From positions 55,445-119,444 of the forward strand of contig CACOWO010000002.1 in NCBI GenBank assembly GCA_902630925.1: 64,000 nt of DNA, in the 5' to 3' direction. The position numbers and the translations under genes are program-made. Origin of the DNA: an uncultured Pelagibacteraceae bacterium. Lineage in GTDB: Bacteria; Pseudomonadota; Alphaproteobacteria; Pelagibacterales; Pelagibacteraceae. Every line of letters starts with the position of its first letter. Positions within the stretch are counted from its first letter, which is position 1. The notes beneath the pieces are model-generated. The model was given only the letters and a program-made list of their open reading frames with translations, did no database searches and was not told where the DNA came from. Shown piece after piece: positions 8,470 to 19,253 of the stretch.

Positions 8470-10752
8470 ATGCCAAAAAAAACAGAAATAGATCACTATT
8501 CAGATAAAGAAGCACTTGATTTTCATATAAATGGTAAGTCAGGCAAAATTGAGATAGGTTCATCAAAACCCCTTACAACTAAGAGAGATTTGTCTCTTGC
8601 TTATTCACCGGGTGTTGCAGCGCCAGTAAAAGAAATCGCGAAAAATCCTGAACTTGCTTATGATTATACAAGTAAAGGTAATCTTGTAGCGGTAATAAGT
8701 AATGGTAGTGCAATTTTAGGATTAGGAAATTTAGGTTCACTTGCATCTAAACCAGTAATGGAAGGAAAGTCAGTTTTATTTAAACGTTTTGCTGATATAG
8801 ACTCAATTGATATTGAAATAGATAACAAAGATACAAATTCAATTATTGAAACAATAAAAAATATCAGTGGTACATTTGGTGGCATCAATCTTGAGGATAT
8901 TGCAGCACCAGACTGTTTTATTATCGAACAAAAGTTAAAAGAAACTTTGGATATTCCAGTTTTTCATGATGATCAGCACGGCACTGCTATTATAACGACA
9001 GCGGCTTTGATTAATGCTTTAGATATTTCAAAGAAAAAAATCTCAAACGTTAAAATAGTTGTTAATGGTGCTGGAGCTTCAGCTCAAGCTTGTGCAAATT
9101 TATTTAAAAGCACAGGGGTAAAAAATGAAAACATAATAATGTGTGATAGTAAAGGTGTTATTTATAAAGGAAGAAAAAATATCGATCAATTCAAATCTGC
9201 TTTTGCTATTGATACAAAACTTAGAACGCTTGCTGAAGCTATAAAGGGAGCTGATGTATTTCTCGGTTTATCAGCTAAAGATGTAGTAAGCAAAGATATG
9301 GTTAAGTCTATGTCAAAAAATCCGATTATATTTGCGTGCGCTAATCCTGATCCTGAGATAAAACCTGAATTAATTCAAGAAGTAAGGGATGATGCAATTA
9401 TTGCTACTGGACGTTCTGATTATCCTAATCAGGTTAATAATCTAATTGGTTTTCCTTATATATTTAGAGGTGCCCTCGATGTAAGAGCAAAAGCAATCAA
9501 TGAAGAAATGAAAGTTGCTGCTGCTAATGCAATAGCATTATTAGCTAGGGAAAATGTGCCAGATGAAGTTGTTGCTGCGTATGGAGGAGATCGACCAAGA
9601 TATGGAAAAAATTACATCATACCTTCAACTTTTGATCCAAGATTAATCAGTGTTATTCCTGCAGCAGTTGCTGTGGCTGCAATGAAAAGTGGAGCAGCTA
9701 GAAAAAAAATTGAAGACGTGGAGATATACAAAGATCAATTATCAAATCGTTTAGATCCATCAATGTCAATAATGCAAGGGATAAATGCCAAAATAAGAAA
9801 AAGTCCAAAAAGAGTCATTTTCGCAGAAGGTGAAGATGAAAATATGTTAAAAGCAGCAATTGAATTCGGAAGAAATAAATTGGGTATACCAATATTAATT
9901 GGTGCAGAAAATAGAGTTAAAGAACAACTTAAAAAAATAGGTTTAGATGAAAATTACAAAATCGAAATTGTTAACTCTACAGATAAAGAAAAAAGAGAAA
10001 GGTACGTTAACCATTTATACAAGAAACTTCAAAGAGAAGGACAACTTGAAAGGGATGTGGATCGGTTGGTTAGAAATGATAGAATTGCATGGGGATCGTC
10101 AATGATAGCATGTAAAGATGCTGATGCCATGGTAACAGGTAATATTAGACATTACGCTGCTTCCATCGAGAAGTTAAAAAAAGTCGTTGATGCAAGACCC
10201 GGAGAGGAAATTTTTGGTATGACAATGATTGTATCTAAAGGAAAAACAATTCTTGTAGCGGATACTAATGTAACCGAGCTACCATCTGCTGAACGGTTGA
10301 TTAATATTTCAAAATCTTGTGTAAGAATAGCACGTTTATTTGGATTTGAACCTAAAGTAGCTTTTTTATCTCATTCAACTTTTGGAAAACCTTTATCTAG
10401 GAATACACGACATGTGAGAGATGCAATTGAAAAATTAAAAAAAGAAAAAGTAGATTTTGACTTTGATGGTGAAATGCAACCAGACGTGGCTTTAAATCCA
10501 ATTTATAAAGAAATTTATCCATTTTCTAAAATAGTTGGTAATGCAAATGTTTTAATCATGCCAGCATTACATAGTGCTGCGATTTCAACTAAACTTATGA
10601 AGGTTTTTGGTGGAGGAAAAAATATTGGACCATTATTAATTGGGTTAGGGCAACCTATTGAGGTTGCGCCATTAAGGGCAAGTACATCGGAAATTTTGAA
10701 CTTAGCATCTATTGCTGCTTACTCTTCTGATGTCATTGATTATTCTAATTAA
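8470..10752 (+). CDS. maeB: NADP-dependent malic enzyme with C-terminal phosphotransacetylase-like domain
   Basis: LAYSPGVAAPV, HDDQHGTAIITTAAL; C-terminal PTA-like region from about residue 430. Confidence 0.95.
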   Translation: MPKKTEIDHYSDKEALDFHINGKSGKIEIGSSKPLTTKRDLSLAYSPGVAAPVKEIAKNPELAYDYTSKGNLVAVISNGSAILGLGNLGSLASKPVMEGKSVLFKRFADIDSIDIEIDNKDTNSIIETIKNISGTFGGINLEDIAAPDCFIIEQKLKETLDIPVFHDDQHGTAIITTAALINALDISKKKISNVKIVVNGAGASAQACANLFKSTGVKNENIIMCDSKGVIYKGRKNIDQFKSAFAIDTKLRTLAEAIKGADVFLGLSAKDVVSKDMVKSMSKNPIIFACANPDPEIKPELIQEVRDDAIIATGRSDYPNQVNNLIGFPYIFRGALDVRAKAINEEMKVAAANAIALLARENVPDEVVAAYGGDRPRYGKNYIIPSTFDPRLISVIPAAVAVAAMKSGAARKKIEDVEIYKDQLSNRLDPSMSIMQGINAKIRKSPKRVIFAEGEDENMLKAAIEFGRNKLGIPILIGAENRVKEQLKKIGLDENYKIEIVNSTDKEKRERYVNHLYKKLQREGQLERDVDRLVRNDRIAWGSSMIACKDADAMVTGNIRHYAASIEKLKKVVDARPGEEIFGMTMIVSKGKTILVADTNVTELPSAERLINISKSCVRIARLFGFEPKVAFLSHSTFGKPLSRNTRHVRDAIEKLKKEKVDFDFDGEMQPDVALNPIYKEIYPFSKIVGNANVLIMPALHSAAISTKLMKVFGGGKNIGPLLIGLGQPIEVAPLRASTSEILNLASIAAYSSDVIDYSN

Positions 10753-11326
10753 CCTTAGTTCTACTAAGCTCTGAGGCAAGGTAAATTGAAGGTATTACTT
10801 CTTTAACATCATATATTTTATTAGCCTCATCTATAACTTCTTTTTTTTCTTCATCATCCATAGCAATACCAAATATATAAATATTTTTATTAACTGTCTC
10901 TAAAGTATAATTTCTCGCTTTAGTTTTTTTGTTTAAAATCAACGCAGTTCTTAGTTGACTTGTTATTAAAATATCTTTTGCAGTACTTTTGAAATTACTT
11001 TGACCTCTAATAGTAATGGCATTTTTTACAGACCGCGCACCAGGTATTTCCCAAGCCATTTTTGTTATTTTAATTTTCTCTTCAGGACCGTCAACTTTAC
11101 CTGATAAAAAAATTCTTCCATCCATTACTTCAGATTGGATTGATAGAAAATATTTTTTATCAGCTAGTGCTAATCTTGCTGAAAGATTTTTTTGCATAAT
11201 TGTATCATCAATTTGCATACCTATTGTCCTAGGATCAAAAGTAATATTTACACCTGCCCCGAATTGAGTAGCTGATGAACAAGATATCAAAAAAAATACT
11301 AGAAATAGGCTAAAAATTTTTCTCAT
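10745..11326 (-). CDS. BON-domain lipoprotein
   Basis: Lipobox LISCSS; two BON-like repeats (GRIFLSGKVDGPEEK..., KNIYIFGIAMDDEEKK...). Confidence 0.75.
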   Translation of the reverse strand: MRKIFSLFLVFFLISCSSATQFGAGVNITFDPRTIGMQIDDTIMQKNLSARLALADKKYFLSIQSEVMDGRIFLSGKVDGPEEKIKITKMAWEIPGARSVKNAITIRGQSNFKSTAKDILITSQLRTALILNKKTKARNYTLETVNKNIYIFGIAMDDEEKKEVIDEANKIYDVKEVIPSIYLASELSRTKVN

Positions 11327-12149
11327 TTTTAATCTCTAAACATAAATTATAAATTTTCTTTTTGCTAATTTTTTCTGTTTCTAAAATTAGATTTACAGTA
11401 TCTTTCAAACTATAACTTTTTAAATATTTTTTAATTTTATTCACAATTTTTTTTTCATCAAAAATTTCATTTTTATTTTGTTCTTCTGAAATTACTATGG
11501 TCAATTCTCCTTTTAGGGGATTCTTAAACAATGATAATTCTTCGACTTTCTCTCTTATAAAAGTTTCATGAATTTTAGTAATTTCTTTTGCAATAAGTAT
11601 TTCTCTACCAGTAAAAAATTTCTTAAACATACTTATATAAAAATTTATTTTTTTTGATGGTATAAAGAAAACTTGCGTAAATTTATTTTGTGATAGATTT
11701 GATAAAACATTTTTAAGCTCATTTTCAGTTTTTGGTAAAAAACCATAAAATAAAAATTGATCTTTAAAACCTGATACGCTTAAAGCAGAGGTTATAGATG
11801 AAACACCAGGTACAGGAGTTACAAATATATCGTTTTTCAAACATTCTTTTACTAAAAGTCTTCCGGGGTCTGAAAGCAAAGGTGTTCCGGCGTCCGAAAT
11901 TAAAGACAAAATTTTGCCCTCATTAATATGTTTTATAATAGCTGTGAGTTGTCTTTTTTCATTAAATTTGTGATAGGAAATAAGCTTTTTTTTAATTTTA
12001 TAATGTTTCAAAAGTTTAATTGAACGTCTTGTATCTTCACAAAGTATTATGTCAGAATTTTTTAAAACATCTAAGGCCCTTAATGTTATATCATCCAAAT
12101 TTCCTATAGGGGTAGAAACGATGTATAAGTGTTTTGTAGAAAGTTTCAT
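11310..12149 (-). CDS. rsmI: 16S rRNA (cytidine1402-2'-O)-methyltransferase RsmI
   Basis: LYIVSTPIGNLDDITLRALDVLK...CEDTRRS...LISDAGTPLLSDPG. Confidence 0.95.
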   Translation of the reverse strand: MKLSTKHLYIVSTPIGNLDDITLRALDVLKNSDIILCEDTRRSIKLLKHYKIKKKLISYHKFNEKRQLTAIIKHINEGKILSLISDAGTPLLSDPGRLLVKECLKNDIFVTPVPGVSSITSALSVSGFKDQFLFYGFLPKTENELKNVLSNLSQNKFTQVFFIPSKKINFYISMFKKFFTGREILIAKEITKIHETFIREKVEELSLFKNPLKGELTIVISEEQNKNEIFDEKKIVNKIKKYLKSYSLKDTVNLILETEKISKKKIYNLCLEIKNEKNF

Positions 12150-12150
12150 T

Positions 12151-13305
12151 ATGAAAATTAAAATTATTTTACCATTAATTTATATATTATTTTTATTAAA
12201 TTCTAATCTATTAAGTGACGAAAATAATAAAACACTAAAGGTTGGTTTGCTTGCCCCTCTTTCTGGACCTTACAGCGAAATTGGTAACTCACTTTTGTAT
12301 TCTCTTCAATTGGCGCTCGAAGAAATAAACGACGAAAATGTTTCTATTATTCCAAGAGACTCCGGTTTTAATGATGAAGAAAAACTTACTTCCGCTATAA
12401 ATGAGATGCGAAAAAACGATGTAAAAATTATAATTGGTCCAACATCATTTGAAGAATTTGATAAAGTTAAAAGGTATAATGATTTAATATTTATTTCACC
12501 TTCAAATATAAATCCAGAATTTTCTAATAATATAATAAGTATTGGAGTTAGTTTAGACTCACAGTTATTAGCCTTATCCAATTTTATAAAAAAACAAAAA
12601 AAAACAAAAACAGTTATAATGTATCCCAAGAATGAATACCTAGATCTTATAGAAAAAAAACTTGAAAACATTGGTCTAGAGAATGTAAAAAGATTTATAT
12701 ACAGTCCTAATCCAGAGGTGCTTACTGGTGAAATCGAAACTCTAACCAATTATGCACAAAGAAAAAGGAATTTAGAATTAAGGAAGAAAATCTTTGAAGA
12801 TAAAGAAGATGAACAATCATTAAAAGAATTAGAACGTTTGGAACAACTTTATACTTTAGGAGACGTTAATTTTGACTCGGTTATAATCATTGATTTTGGA
12901 AGCAACCTCAAAAGTGTACTAACCTCACTAGTCTACACAGATGTAAATCAAGATAAAGTTTTATTTACAACAATAAATCAATGGTTTGATGAAAGTATTT
13001 TTTATGAAAATACTATTCAAAACCTTTTTTATCCATCAGTAAATTATAAAGAATTTAAAAAATATAATAATAAGTATTTTAAAAAATTTAATATATATCC
13101 CAATGAAATAACAATACTAGCTTATGATGCACTTGGTTTAATATATTATGCTTGGAAGAAAAATGGAAAAATAAATTCAATCAATGATTTTTTATTTAAA
13201 AATAAAATTAAAGGAAAAATTGGAACTTTTAGTTTTAAAAACGGGAAAGTTACTCAAGACCTTGATATTTATAAAACTGATAACAAAAAATTTATAAAGT
13301 TTTAA
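12151..13305 (+). CDS. LppC/LpoA-type penicillin-binding protein activator (periplasmic binding fold)
   Basis: Start moved from track 12049 to ATG 12151 (signal peptide MKIKIILPLIYILFLL); KVGLLAPLSGPYSEIGNSLLYSLQLAL; next to rsmI as is common for this family. Confidence 0.8.
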   Translation: MKIKIILPLIYILFLLNSNLLSDENNKTLKVGLLAPLSGPYSEIGNSLLYSLQLALEEINDENVSIIPRDSGFNDEEKLTSAINEMRKNDVKIIIGPTSFEEFDKVKRYNDLIFISPSNINPEFSNNIISIGVSLDSQLLALSNFIKKQKKTKTVIMYPKNEYLDLIEKKLENIGLENVKRFIYSPNPEVLTGEIETLTNYAQRKRNLELRKKIFEDKEDEQSLKELERLEQLYTLGDVNFDSVIIIDFGSNLKSVLTSLVYTDVNQDKVLFTTINQWFDESIFYENTIQNLFYPSVNYKEFKKYNNKYFKKFNIYPNEITILAYDALGLIYYAWKKNGKINSINDFLFKNKIKGKIGTFSFKNGKVTQDLDIYKTDNKKFIKF

Positions 13306-13870
13306 TTTTTTTCTTTAATTTTTGAAATGCTATAAATCTGTGATCCATTTTTATTTTTTTTGACTTTAGCATTTGACCAAATGTAATTCTTTTTTTTAGT
13401 GGAATAAAAATTGGATCATATCCAAATCCATTTGTTCCTCTTATATTCATTGAAATGTTTCCCATTAATTTTCCTTCTACAGAAGTAATTTTTCCATTTT
13501 CATCATAATAAGAAAGGCTACATATAAAAAAAGCTGACCTATTTTTTTTTGTTTGCATTTTTTTTAGAATAAATTTCATTGCTTTTAAAAAACTTCCATG
13601 CCTTTTAGCCAATCTTGCTGAATAAATTCCTGGTTTATTATTAAGAGCTTTAATGCATAATCCTGAGTCATCAGATATTACTGGGTAGTCTACATACTTA
13701 GAAAAAAATTTAACTTTAAGTCTAGAGTTGGCAATGAAAGTTTTTCCTGTTTCTTTTGGACTTTTAATTTTAAGTAATATTGGTGATATTTTTTTGTATT
13801 TATTAGAAATTAGATAACTAATTTCTTTAAATTTCCCCTTATTATGAGTGCCAACCAAAATTTTCTTCAT
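13292..13870 (-). CDS. rdgB: XTP/dITP pyrophosphatase (RdgB/HAM1)
   Basis: KILVGTHNKGKFKEI...SDDSGLCIKALNNKPGIYSAR...GTNGFGYDPIFIP. Confidence 0.92.
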   Translation of the reverse strand: MKKILVGTHNKGKFKEISYLISNKYKKISPILLKIKSPKETGKTFIANSRLKVKFFSKYVDYPVISDDSGLCIKALNNKPGIYSARLAKRHGSFLKAMKFILKKMQTKKNRSAFFICSLSYYDENGKITSVEGKLMGNISMNIRGTNGFGYDPIFIPLKKRITFGQMLKSKKIKMDHRFIAFQKLKKKIKTL

Positions 13871-13915
13871 TTTAAACCTAGTAATTTAATAATTACTTAC
13901 TATATAGCAAATTAA

Positions 13916-14527
13916 ATGAGTACAAATAATAAAGAAGAAAATATAAAAAAAAATCAAATATCCGATGAAGATAGCAATTTAGAAGCTAAATCATCAGAAA
14001 AAAATAAGGAAGACGTAAAAGAAAAAACTGTCGAAGAAAAGCTTAAAGATGCTGAAGAAAAACTACTTCGTTCTTTAGCTGAGATTGAAAACCAAAGAAG
14101 AAGATTTGAAAAAGAAATTAAGGACGCTTTTGAATTCGGGTCATATAATTTTGCAAAAGAGAGTTTAGCAATCTTAGACAATCTTCAAAGGGCTAAAGAG
14201 GCTATTAAAAATGATGAAACTCTTAAAATCAATAAAGACTTAGACAAATTTTTAGAGAATATTACAATTATTGAAAAAGATTTAATTTCTATATTTGAAA
14301 AAAATAATATTAAAAAAATAGACTCTAAAAATAAGAAATTTGATCCTAATTTTCATCAAGCTATGTCTGAAGTAGAAGATGATAAAGCGGATCCTGGTAC
14401 CATCCTTCACGAAATACAAGCTGGTTATTTGCTTGGAGAAAGACTTTTGAGACCAGCATTGGTAAGTGTTTCAAAGAAAAAAAGCTCTAAAGACCAAGAA
14501 AATAAAGATAAAAAAGAGGAAAAATAG
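13916..14527 (+). CDS. grpE: GrpE nucleotide exchange factor
   Basis: LLRSLAEIENQRRRFEKEI...FDPNFHQAMSEV; precedes dnaK. Confidence 0.95.
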   Translation: MSTNNKEENIKKNQISDEDSNLEAKSSEKNKEDVKEKTVEEKLKDAEEKLLRSLAEIENQRRRFEKEIKDAFEFGSYNFAKESLAILDNLQRAKEAIKNDETLKINKDLDKFLENITIIEKDLISIFEKNNIKKIDSKNKKFDPNFHQAMSEVEDDKADPGTILHEIQAGYLLGERLLRPALVSVSKKKSSKDQENKDKKEEK

Positions 14528-14528
14528 C

Positions 14529-14556
14529 CTTGTAGATAAAGAAATAACACCCATAT
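14529..14556 (+). promoter_or_regulatory. Candidate RpoH (sigma-32) promoter for dnaK
   Basis: CTTGTA (14529-14534), 14-nt spacer, ACCCATAT (14549-14556), compared with CTTGAA-N13-15-CCCCATNT. Confidence 0.65.
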
Positions 14557-14580
14557 CTAATAACGAATAGGAATTAAATT

Positions 14581-16515
14581 ATGAGTAAAGTAATAGGTAT
14601 AGATTTAGGAACAACTAATTCATGTGTTGCCATCATGGATGGTACACAAGCTAAAGTTTTAGAAAACGTTGAAGGAGCTAGGACTACTCCTTCTGTTGTG
14701 GCCTTTTTAGAAAATGAAGAAAAATTAGTAGGTCAGCCTGCAAAAAGACAAGCAGTAACCAACGCAGGAGACACTATATTTGCAGCTAAAAGGCTTATAG
14801 GTAGAAAATTTGATGGTCCTTCAGTTCAAAAAGACATCTCAAAAGTACCTTATAAGATTGTTAAATCAGATAATGGCGATGCTTGGGTTGAGGGAAAAGG
14901 AAAAAAATATTCACCAGCTCAAATTTCAGCTTTCGTATTACAAAAGATGAAAGAGACAGCTGAAAAATATTTAGGACAATCTGTAACAAAAGCTGTAATA
15001 ACTGTTCCTGCATATTTTAATGACTCTCAAAGACAAGCAACTAAAGATGCTGGAAAAATAGCTGGACTAGAAGTTTTAAGAATTATAAATGAGCCAACAG
15101 CAGCTTCACTTGCATACGGATTAGATAAAAAAGGTGGAAAAAAAATAGCTGTATACGATTTAGGTGGTGGTACATTTGATATATCGATCCTAGAAATTGG
15201 TGACGGTGTATTTGAAGTAAAGTCTACTAACGGTGATACTTTTTTAGGAGGTGAAGACTTTGATGATGCAATTGTTGAGTACCTTGCGAATGAATTTAAA
15301 AAAGATAATGGTATAGATTTAAAATCAGATAAACTTGCTCTTCAAAGATTAAAAGAAGCAGCAGAAAAAGCAAAAATAGAACTTTCTTCAGCAGCGCAAA
15401 CAGAAATAAATTTGCCTTTTATTACTGCTGATAAAACTGGTCCGAAACATCTAAATTTAAAATTTACTAGAGCAAAGTTAGAGGCTTTAGTCCAAGGACT
15501 TGTGGATAGAACTTTAGAGCCATGCAAAACCGCTTTGAAAGACTCAGGTTTTTCAGCAGCGGAAATCAATGAAGTAGTCCTTGTAGGCGGAATGACAAGA
15601 ATGCCTAAAATTATTGAGACAGTAAAAAACTTTTTTGGAAAAGAACCTAACAAGAGTGTTAATCCTGATGAGGTTGTAGCTATGGGCGCAGCTATACAAG
15701 GTGGAGTACTCCAAGGTGATGTAAAAGATGTATTGCTTTTAGACGTAACACCTCTTTCTTTGGGAATTGAAACTTTAGGCGGCGTATCTACAAAATTAAT
15801 TGAAAAAAATACAACTATACCAACTAAAAAGAGTCAGGTTTTTTCTACTGCAGAAGATAATCAACCTGCAGTGTCGATTAGAGTTCTTCAAGGTGAAAGA
15901 GAAATGGCTGCAGACAATAAAATTTTAGGAAATTTTGAGTTAGTAGGTATACCTCCTGCTGCAAGGGGAACGCCTCAAATTGAGGTTACATTTGATATTG
16001 ATGCAAACGGTATTGTAAACGTTTCTGCTAAAGATAAAGGAACTGGAAAAGAGCAAAAAATTCAAATTCAGGCCTCTGGAGGACTTTCTGAAGAAGAAAT
16101 TAATAAAATGGTTAAGGATGCTGAAGCTAACAAAGAAGCTGATAAAAAGAAAAGAGAAAATGTTGATGCTAGAAATCAAGCAGATAGTCTTGTTTTTTCA
16201 ACAGAAAAAAGTTTGAAAGAACATGGAGATAAAATTTCAGCTGAGGAGAAGAAAGCTATCGAAAACGGTATTGCTGATCTTAAAAAATCTTTAGAGGGTA
16301 CAGATTCAGAAGATATTAAGAAAAAAACGCAGAATTTAATTCAAGTTTCTATGAAATTGGGTGAAGCAGTTTATAAAAGCCAACAAAAACCTGGAGCAGG
16401 TAAAACTGAAAATCCAAAAGATGCTAAACCTAACGACAAAGATAATGTAGTTGATGCAGATTTTGAAGACGTAAAAGAAAAAGAAAAAGAAGAAGATAAA
16501 GAAAAAAGCGCCTAA
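14581..16515 (+). CDS. dnaK: Chaperone DnaK
   Basis: [16 protein letters not shown] and full-length Hsp70. Confidence 0.99.
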   Translation: MSKVIGIDLGTTNSCVAIMDGTQAKVLENVEGARTTPSVVAFLENEEKLVGQPAKRQAVTNAGDTIFAAKRLIGRKFDGPSVQKDISKVPYKIVKSDNGDAWVEGKGKKYSPAQISAFVLQKMKETAEKYLGQSVTKAVITVPAYFNDSQRQATKDAGKIAGLEVLRIINEPTAASLAYGLDKKGGKKIAVYDLGGGTFDISILEIGDGVFEVKSTNGDTFLGGEDFDDAIVEYLANEFKKDNGIDLKSDKLALQRLKEAAEKAKIELSSAAQTEINLPFITADKTGPKHLNLKFTRAKLEALVQGLVDRTLEPCKTALKDSGFSAAEINEVVLVGGMTRMPKIIETVKNFFGKEPNKSVNPDEVVAMGAAIQGGVLQGDVKDVLLLDVTPLSLGIETLGGVSTKLIEKNTTIPTKKSQVFSTAEDNQPAVSIRVLQGEREMAADNKILGNFELVGIPPAARGTPQIEVTFDIDANGIVNVSAKDKGTGKEQKIQIQASGGLSEEEINKMVKDAEANKEADKKKRENVDARNQADSLVFSTEKSLKEHGDKISAEEKKAIENGIADLKKSLEGTDSEDIKKKTQNLIQVSMKLGEAVYKSQQKPGAGKTENPKDAKPNDKDNVVDADFEDVKEKEKEEDKEKSA

Positions 16516-16535
16516 GAAAATAAAGGAGACGTCCT

Positions 16536-17654
16536 GTGGCTAAAAGAGATTGTTATGATGTCTTAGGTGTACCGAGATCCGCATCCAAAGACGATATTAA
16601 AAAAGCTTATAGAAAGCTCGCACTTAAATATCATCCAGACAAAACTAAAGGCGACAAAACCTCCGAAGAGAAATTTAAAGAAGCTAGTGAAGCATATCAC
16701 ATTCTTTCAGATGAAAAGAGAAAAGCAAACTACGATCAATTCGGCCACGCAGCTTTCGAGGGAGGTGGTGGAAGTCAAGGCTTTGGTGGATTTGATACGT
16801 CTTCTTTTTCAGATATTTTTGAAGACTTCTTCAGTGATTTTGGTGGAAGCGGTTCCGCTAGAAGAACAAGTAATAGAGGAAATGACTTAAGGTATGATGT
16901 AAGTATAGATTTAGAAGAAGCTTACAAAGGTATCCAAAAAAACGTAAAATATACTACTTATAAAGCATGTTCTTCTTGTTCTGGAAGCGGTGCTGCAAAA
17001 GGTTCGAAACCTGTTAGATGTGATTATTGTTCTGGAAGAGGAAAAGTAAGAACCAACCAAGGATTTTTTACCGTTCAACAAACTTGCCCTCAATGTAGTG
17101 GATACGGAGAAATGGTTAATGAACCATGTAATAAATGTAGCGGTAATGGAAAGGTTCAATCAAATGAAAATGTAACTGTAAAAATTCCAAAAGGTGTTGA
17201 TGATGGTACAAGAATAAGAGTATCGGGTAAAGGTGAAGCGGGATCAAAAGGCGGTTCTAGTGGAGACTTGTATTTATTCATATCTATAGACAATCATGAA
17301 ATCTTTAAAAGAGCCGATGAGAACTTGTACTACGAACTTCCAATTTCATTTACCAATGCTGCGCTTGGGACATCTGTTGAAGTACCTTCAATTGACGGAG
17401 GTAAATCTAAAATTAAAATTCCTGCTGGAACACAGCATGGTAAGCAATTCAGACTTAGAGGAAAAGGGATGCCAGTTTTAAGAGGAAATGCTTTTGGCGA
17501 TTTATACATAAGAATAAATACTCAAGTTCCTACCTCATTGACTAAAAAACAAAAAGAGATCCTTGAAGAATTCAATGATATTGAAAGTAATAAACCTGAT
17601 CCAGTCATTAAAAGTTTTTTTGAAAAAGCTAAAAAATTTTGGAGAAATTCTTAA
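16536..17654 (+). CDS. dnaJ: Chaperone DnaJ (GTG start)
   Basis: J domain HPDK, four CxxCxGxG repeats. Confidence 0.98.
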   Translation: MAKRDCYDVLGVPRSASKDDIKKAYRKLALKYHPDKTKGDKTSEEKFKEASEAYHILSDEKRKANYDQFGHAAFEGGGGSQGFGGFDTSSFSDIFEDFFSDFGGSGSARRTSNRGNDLRYDVSIDLEEAYKGIQKNVKYTTYKACSSCSGSGAAKGSKPVRCDYCSGRGKVRTNQGFFTVQQTCPQCSGYGEMVNEPCNKCSGNGKVQSNENVTVKIPKGVDDGTRIRVSGKGEAGSKGGSSGDLYLFISIDNHEIFKRADENLYYELPISFTNAALGTSVEVPSIDGGKSKIKIPAGTQHGKQFRLRGKGMPVLRGNAFGDLYIRINTQVPTSLTKKQKEILEEFNDIESNKPDPVIKSFFEKAKKFWRNS

Positions 17655-17659
17655 ACTAA

Positions 17660-17830
17660 ATGAGCACTGATCAAATAATGTCTGCAATTTTTCTTGTTGC
17701 AGTGCTAATTTTAATCTTACCTAGTTTTCTTTCTACAAATTACAAATTAAAAGAATTTTTAAGAAATTTATCTATTTGGGCTATAATTACGCTAGTTATT
17801 ATTGTAATCATTTATTTTATTAGTTTATGA
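17660..17830 (+). CDS. Small two-TM membrane protein, 56 aa (not in ORF track)
   Basis: MSTDQIMSAIFLVAVLILILPSFLSTNYKLKEFLRNLSIWAIITLVIIVIIYFISL; stop TGA overlaps dapB ATG (ATGA). Confidence 0.65.
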   Translation: MSTDQIMSAIFLVAVLILILPSFLSTNYKLKEFLRNLSIWAIITLVIIVIIYFISL

Positions 17831-18603
17831 GAAAAATAAATTTATCTATTTCTGGATGTATGGGAAGAATGGGTCAACAACTCATTAAATCCTCAAAAAA
17901 AAATAAAAATTTTAAATTAGTCTCTTTAACAGAAAATAGAATAATAAATAAAAAGATTGCAGGGATAAAACCTTTTAAAAATAGTGTTGATGCATTTAAA
18001 AAATCAAATGTGATAATAGACTTTACTGTTCCTAAATGTACATTAGAAATATTAAAAATTGCATCTAAATTAAAAAAAAGAGTTGTTATTGGGACAACAG
18101 GTTTTTCAAAAAAAGAGGAAAATTTAATAAAACAATATTCTAGAAAAATTCCTATACTTAAAGCAGGTAATATGAGTTTAGGCGTAAATTTACTTATGTA
18201 TTTAACTGAGATTGCTTCGAAATCTCTTGGAAATAATTTTTTAAGTAAAGTCTATGAAGTACATCATAAGCATAAAATTGATTATCCGTCAGGCACAGCT
18301 CTGATGTTAGGTAGAGGAATAGCCGATGGGAAAAATAAAAATTTTTACAATTTAATTGGTAGAAAATATTTAAATAAAAGATCATTTCCTTACGCGAGAA
18401 AAATTAATTTTAATTCTATTCGTAAAGGCGAGGTGATTGGTGAGCATGAAGTAAGATTTTCTAGTGGAAAAGAAATTATAAAACTTAACCACGAGTCTTT
18501 TGATAGAGCTTTATATTCAGAGGGTGCATTAACCGCTGCAAATTGGTTAATGTCTAAAAAAGCAGGTCTTTATTCCATGCGAGACCTTCTTAACTTTAAG
18601 TGA
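17827..18603 (+). CDS. dapB: 4-hydroxy-tetrahydrodipicolinate reductase
   Basis: GCMGRMGQQL, EVHHKHKIDYPSGTAL. Confidence 0.95.
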   Translation: MRKINLSISGCMGRMGQQLIKSSKKNKNFKLVSLTENRIINKKIAGIKPFKNSVDAFKKSNVIIDFTVPKCTLEILKIASKLKKRVVIGTTGFSKKEENLIKQYSRKIPILKAGNMSLGVNLLMYLTEIASKSLGNNFLSKVYEVHHKHKIDYPSGTALMLGRGIADGKNKNFYNLIGRKYLNKRSFPYARKINFNSIRKGEVIGEHEVRFSSGKEIIKLNHESFDRALYSEGALTAANWLMSKKAGLYSMRDLLNFK

Positions 18604-19253
18604 ACAATAAACAAAAAGCTAAAATTATTTTAAGGATATTAAATAAAACATATCCTACAGTTCCTATACCACTAAATTACAAAAATACTTTTACTCTTTT
18701 AGTTTCTGTATTACTCTCTGCACAATGTACAGATGTGAATGTTAATAATGTTACAAAAGATATTTACCCGAAATATAATAAACCAACTCATTTTGTAAAA
18801 CTTGGAAGAAGAAAAATTGAGCGATTAATAAAAAGAATAGGAATATTTAGAGTAAAAGCTAAAAGTATATTTTATTTATCTAAAACCTTAGTTGAAAAAT
18901 ACAAAGGGAAAGTACCAAGCACTTATGAAGAATTAGAGCAGTTACCTGGCGTAGGTCATAAAACTGCAAGTGTTGTAATGTCTCAAGGTTTTGGTTTTCC
19001 TGCTTTTCCAGTAGACACTCATATTCATAGATTAGCTCAAAGATGGGGTTTAACGAATGGCAAAAATGTTGTGCAAACCGAAAAAGATTTAAAAGCAGTC
19101 TTTCCAAAAAAATACTGGAACAGACTTCATCTTCAAATAATTTGGTATGGCAGAGAGTATTGTAAGGCTAGAGATTGTTATGGAATAACTTGTAAAATTT
19201 GCAAAAGCTGTTATCCAAACAGAAAAAAACCTTTTAAAACAAAAAAAGCTTAA
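18600..19253 (+). CDS. nth: Endonuclease III (GTG start)
   Basis: LPGVGHKTASVV, VDTHIHRLAQRWGL, C-terminal 4Fe-4S cysteines (C..DCYGITCKICKSC). Confidence 0.93.
   Translation: MNNKQKAKIILRILNKTYPTVPIPLNYKNTFTLLVSVLLSAQCTDVNVNNVTKDIYPKYNKPTHFVKLGRRKIERLIKRIGIFRVKAKSIFYLSKTLVEKYKGKVPSTYEELEQLPGVGHKTASVVMSQGFGFPAFPVDTHIHRLAQRWGLTNGKNVVQTEKDLKAVFPKKYWNRLHLQIIWYGREYCKARDCYGITCKICKSCYPNRKKPFKTKKA

Noticed and set aside
9750-10752. Malic enzyme fused to phosphotransacetylase domain as a novel fusion
   Set aside because: This fusion is the standard MaeB architecture in proteobacteria.
16560-16890. Overlapping plus-strand ORF of 107 aa in dnaJ (16567-16890)
   Set aside because: Alternate frame of a highly conserved gene; no start signals or domain features.
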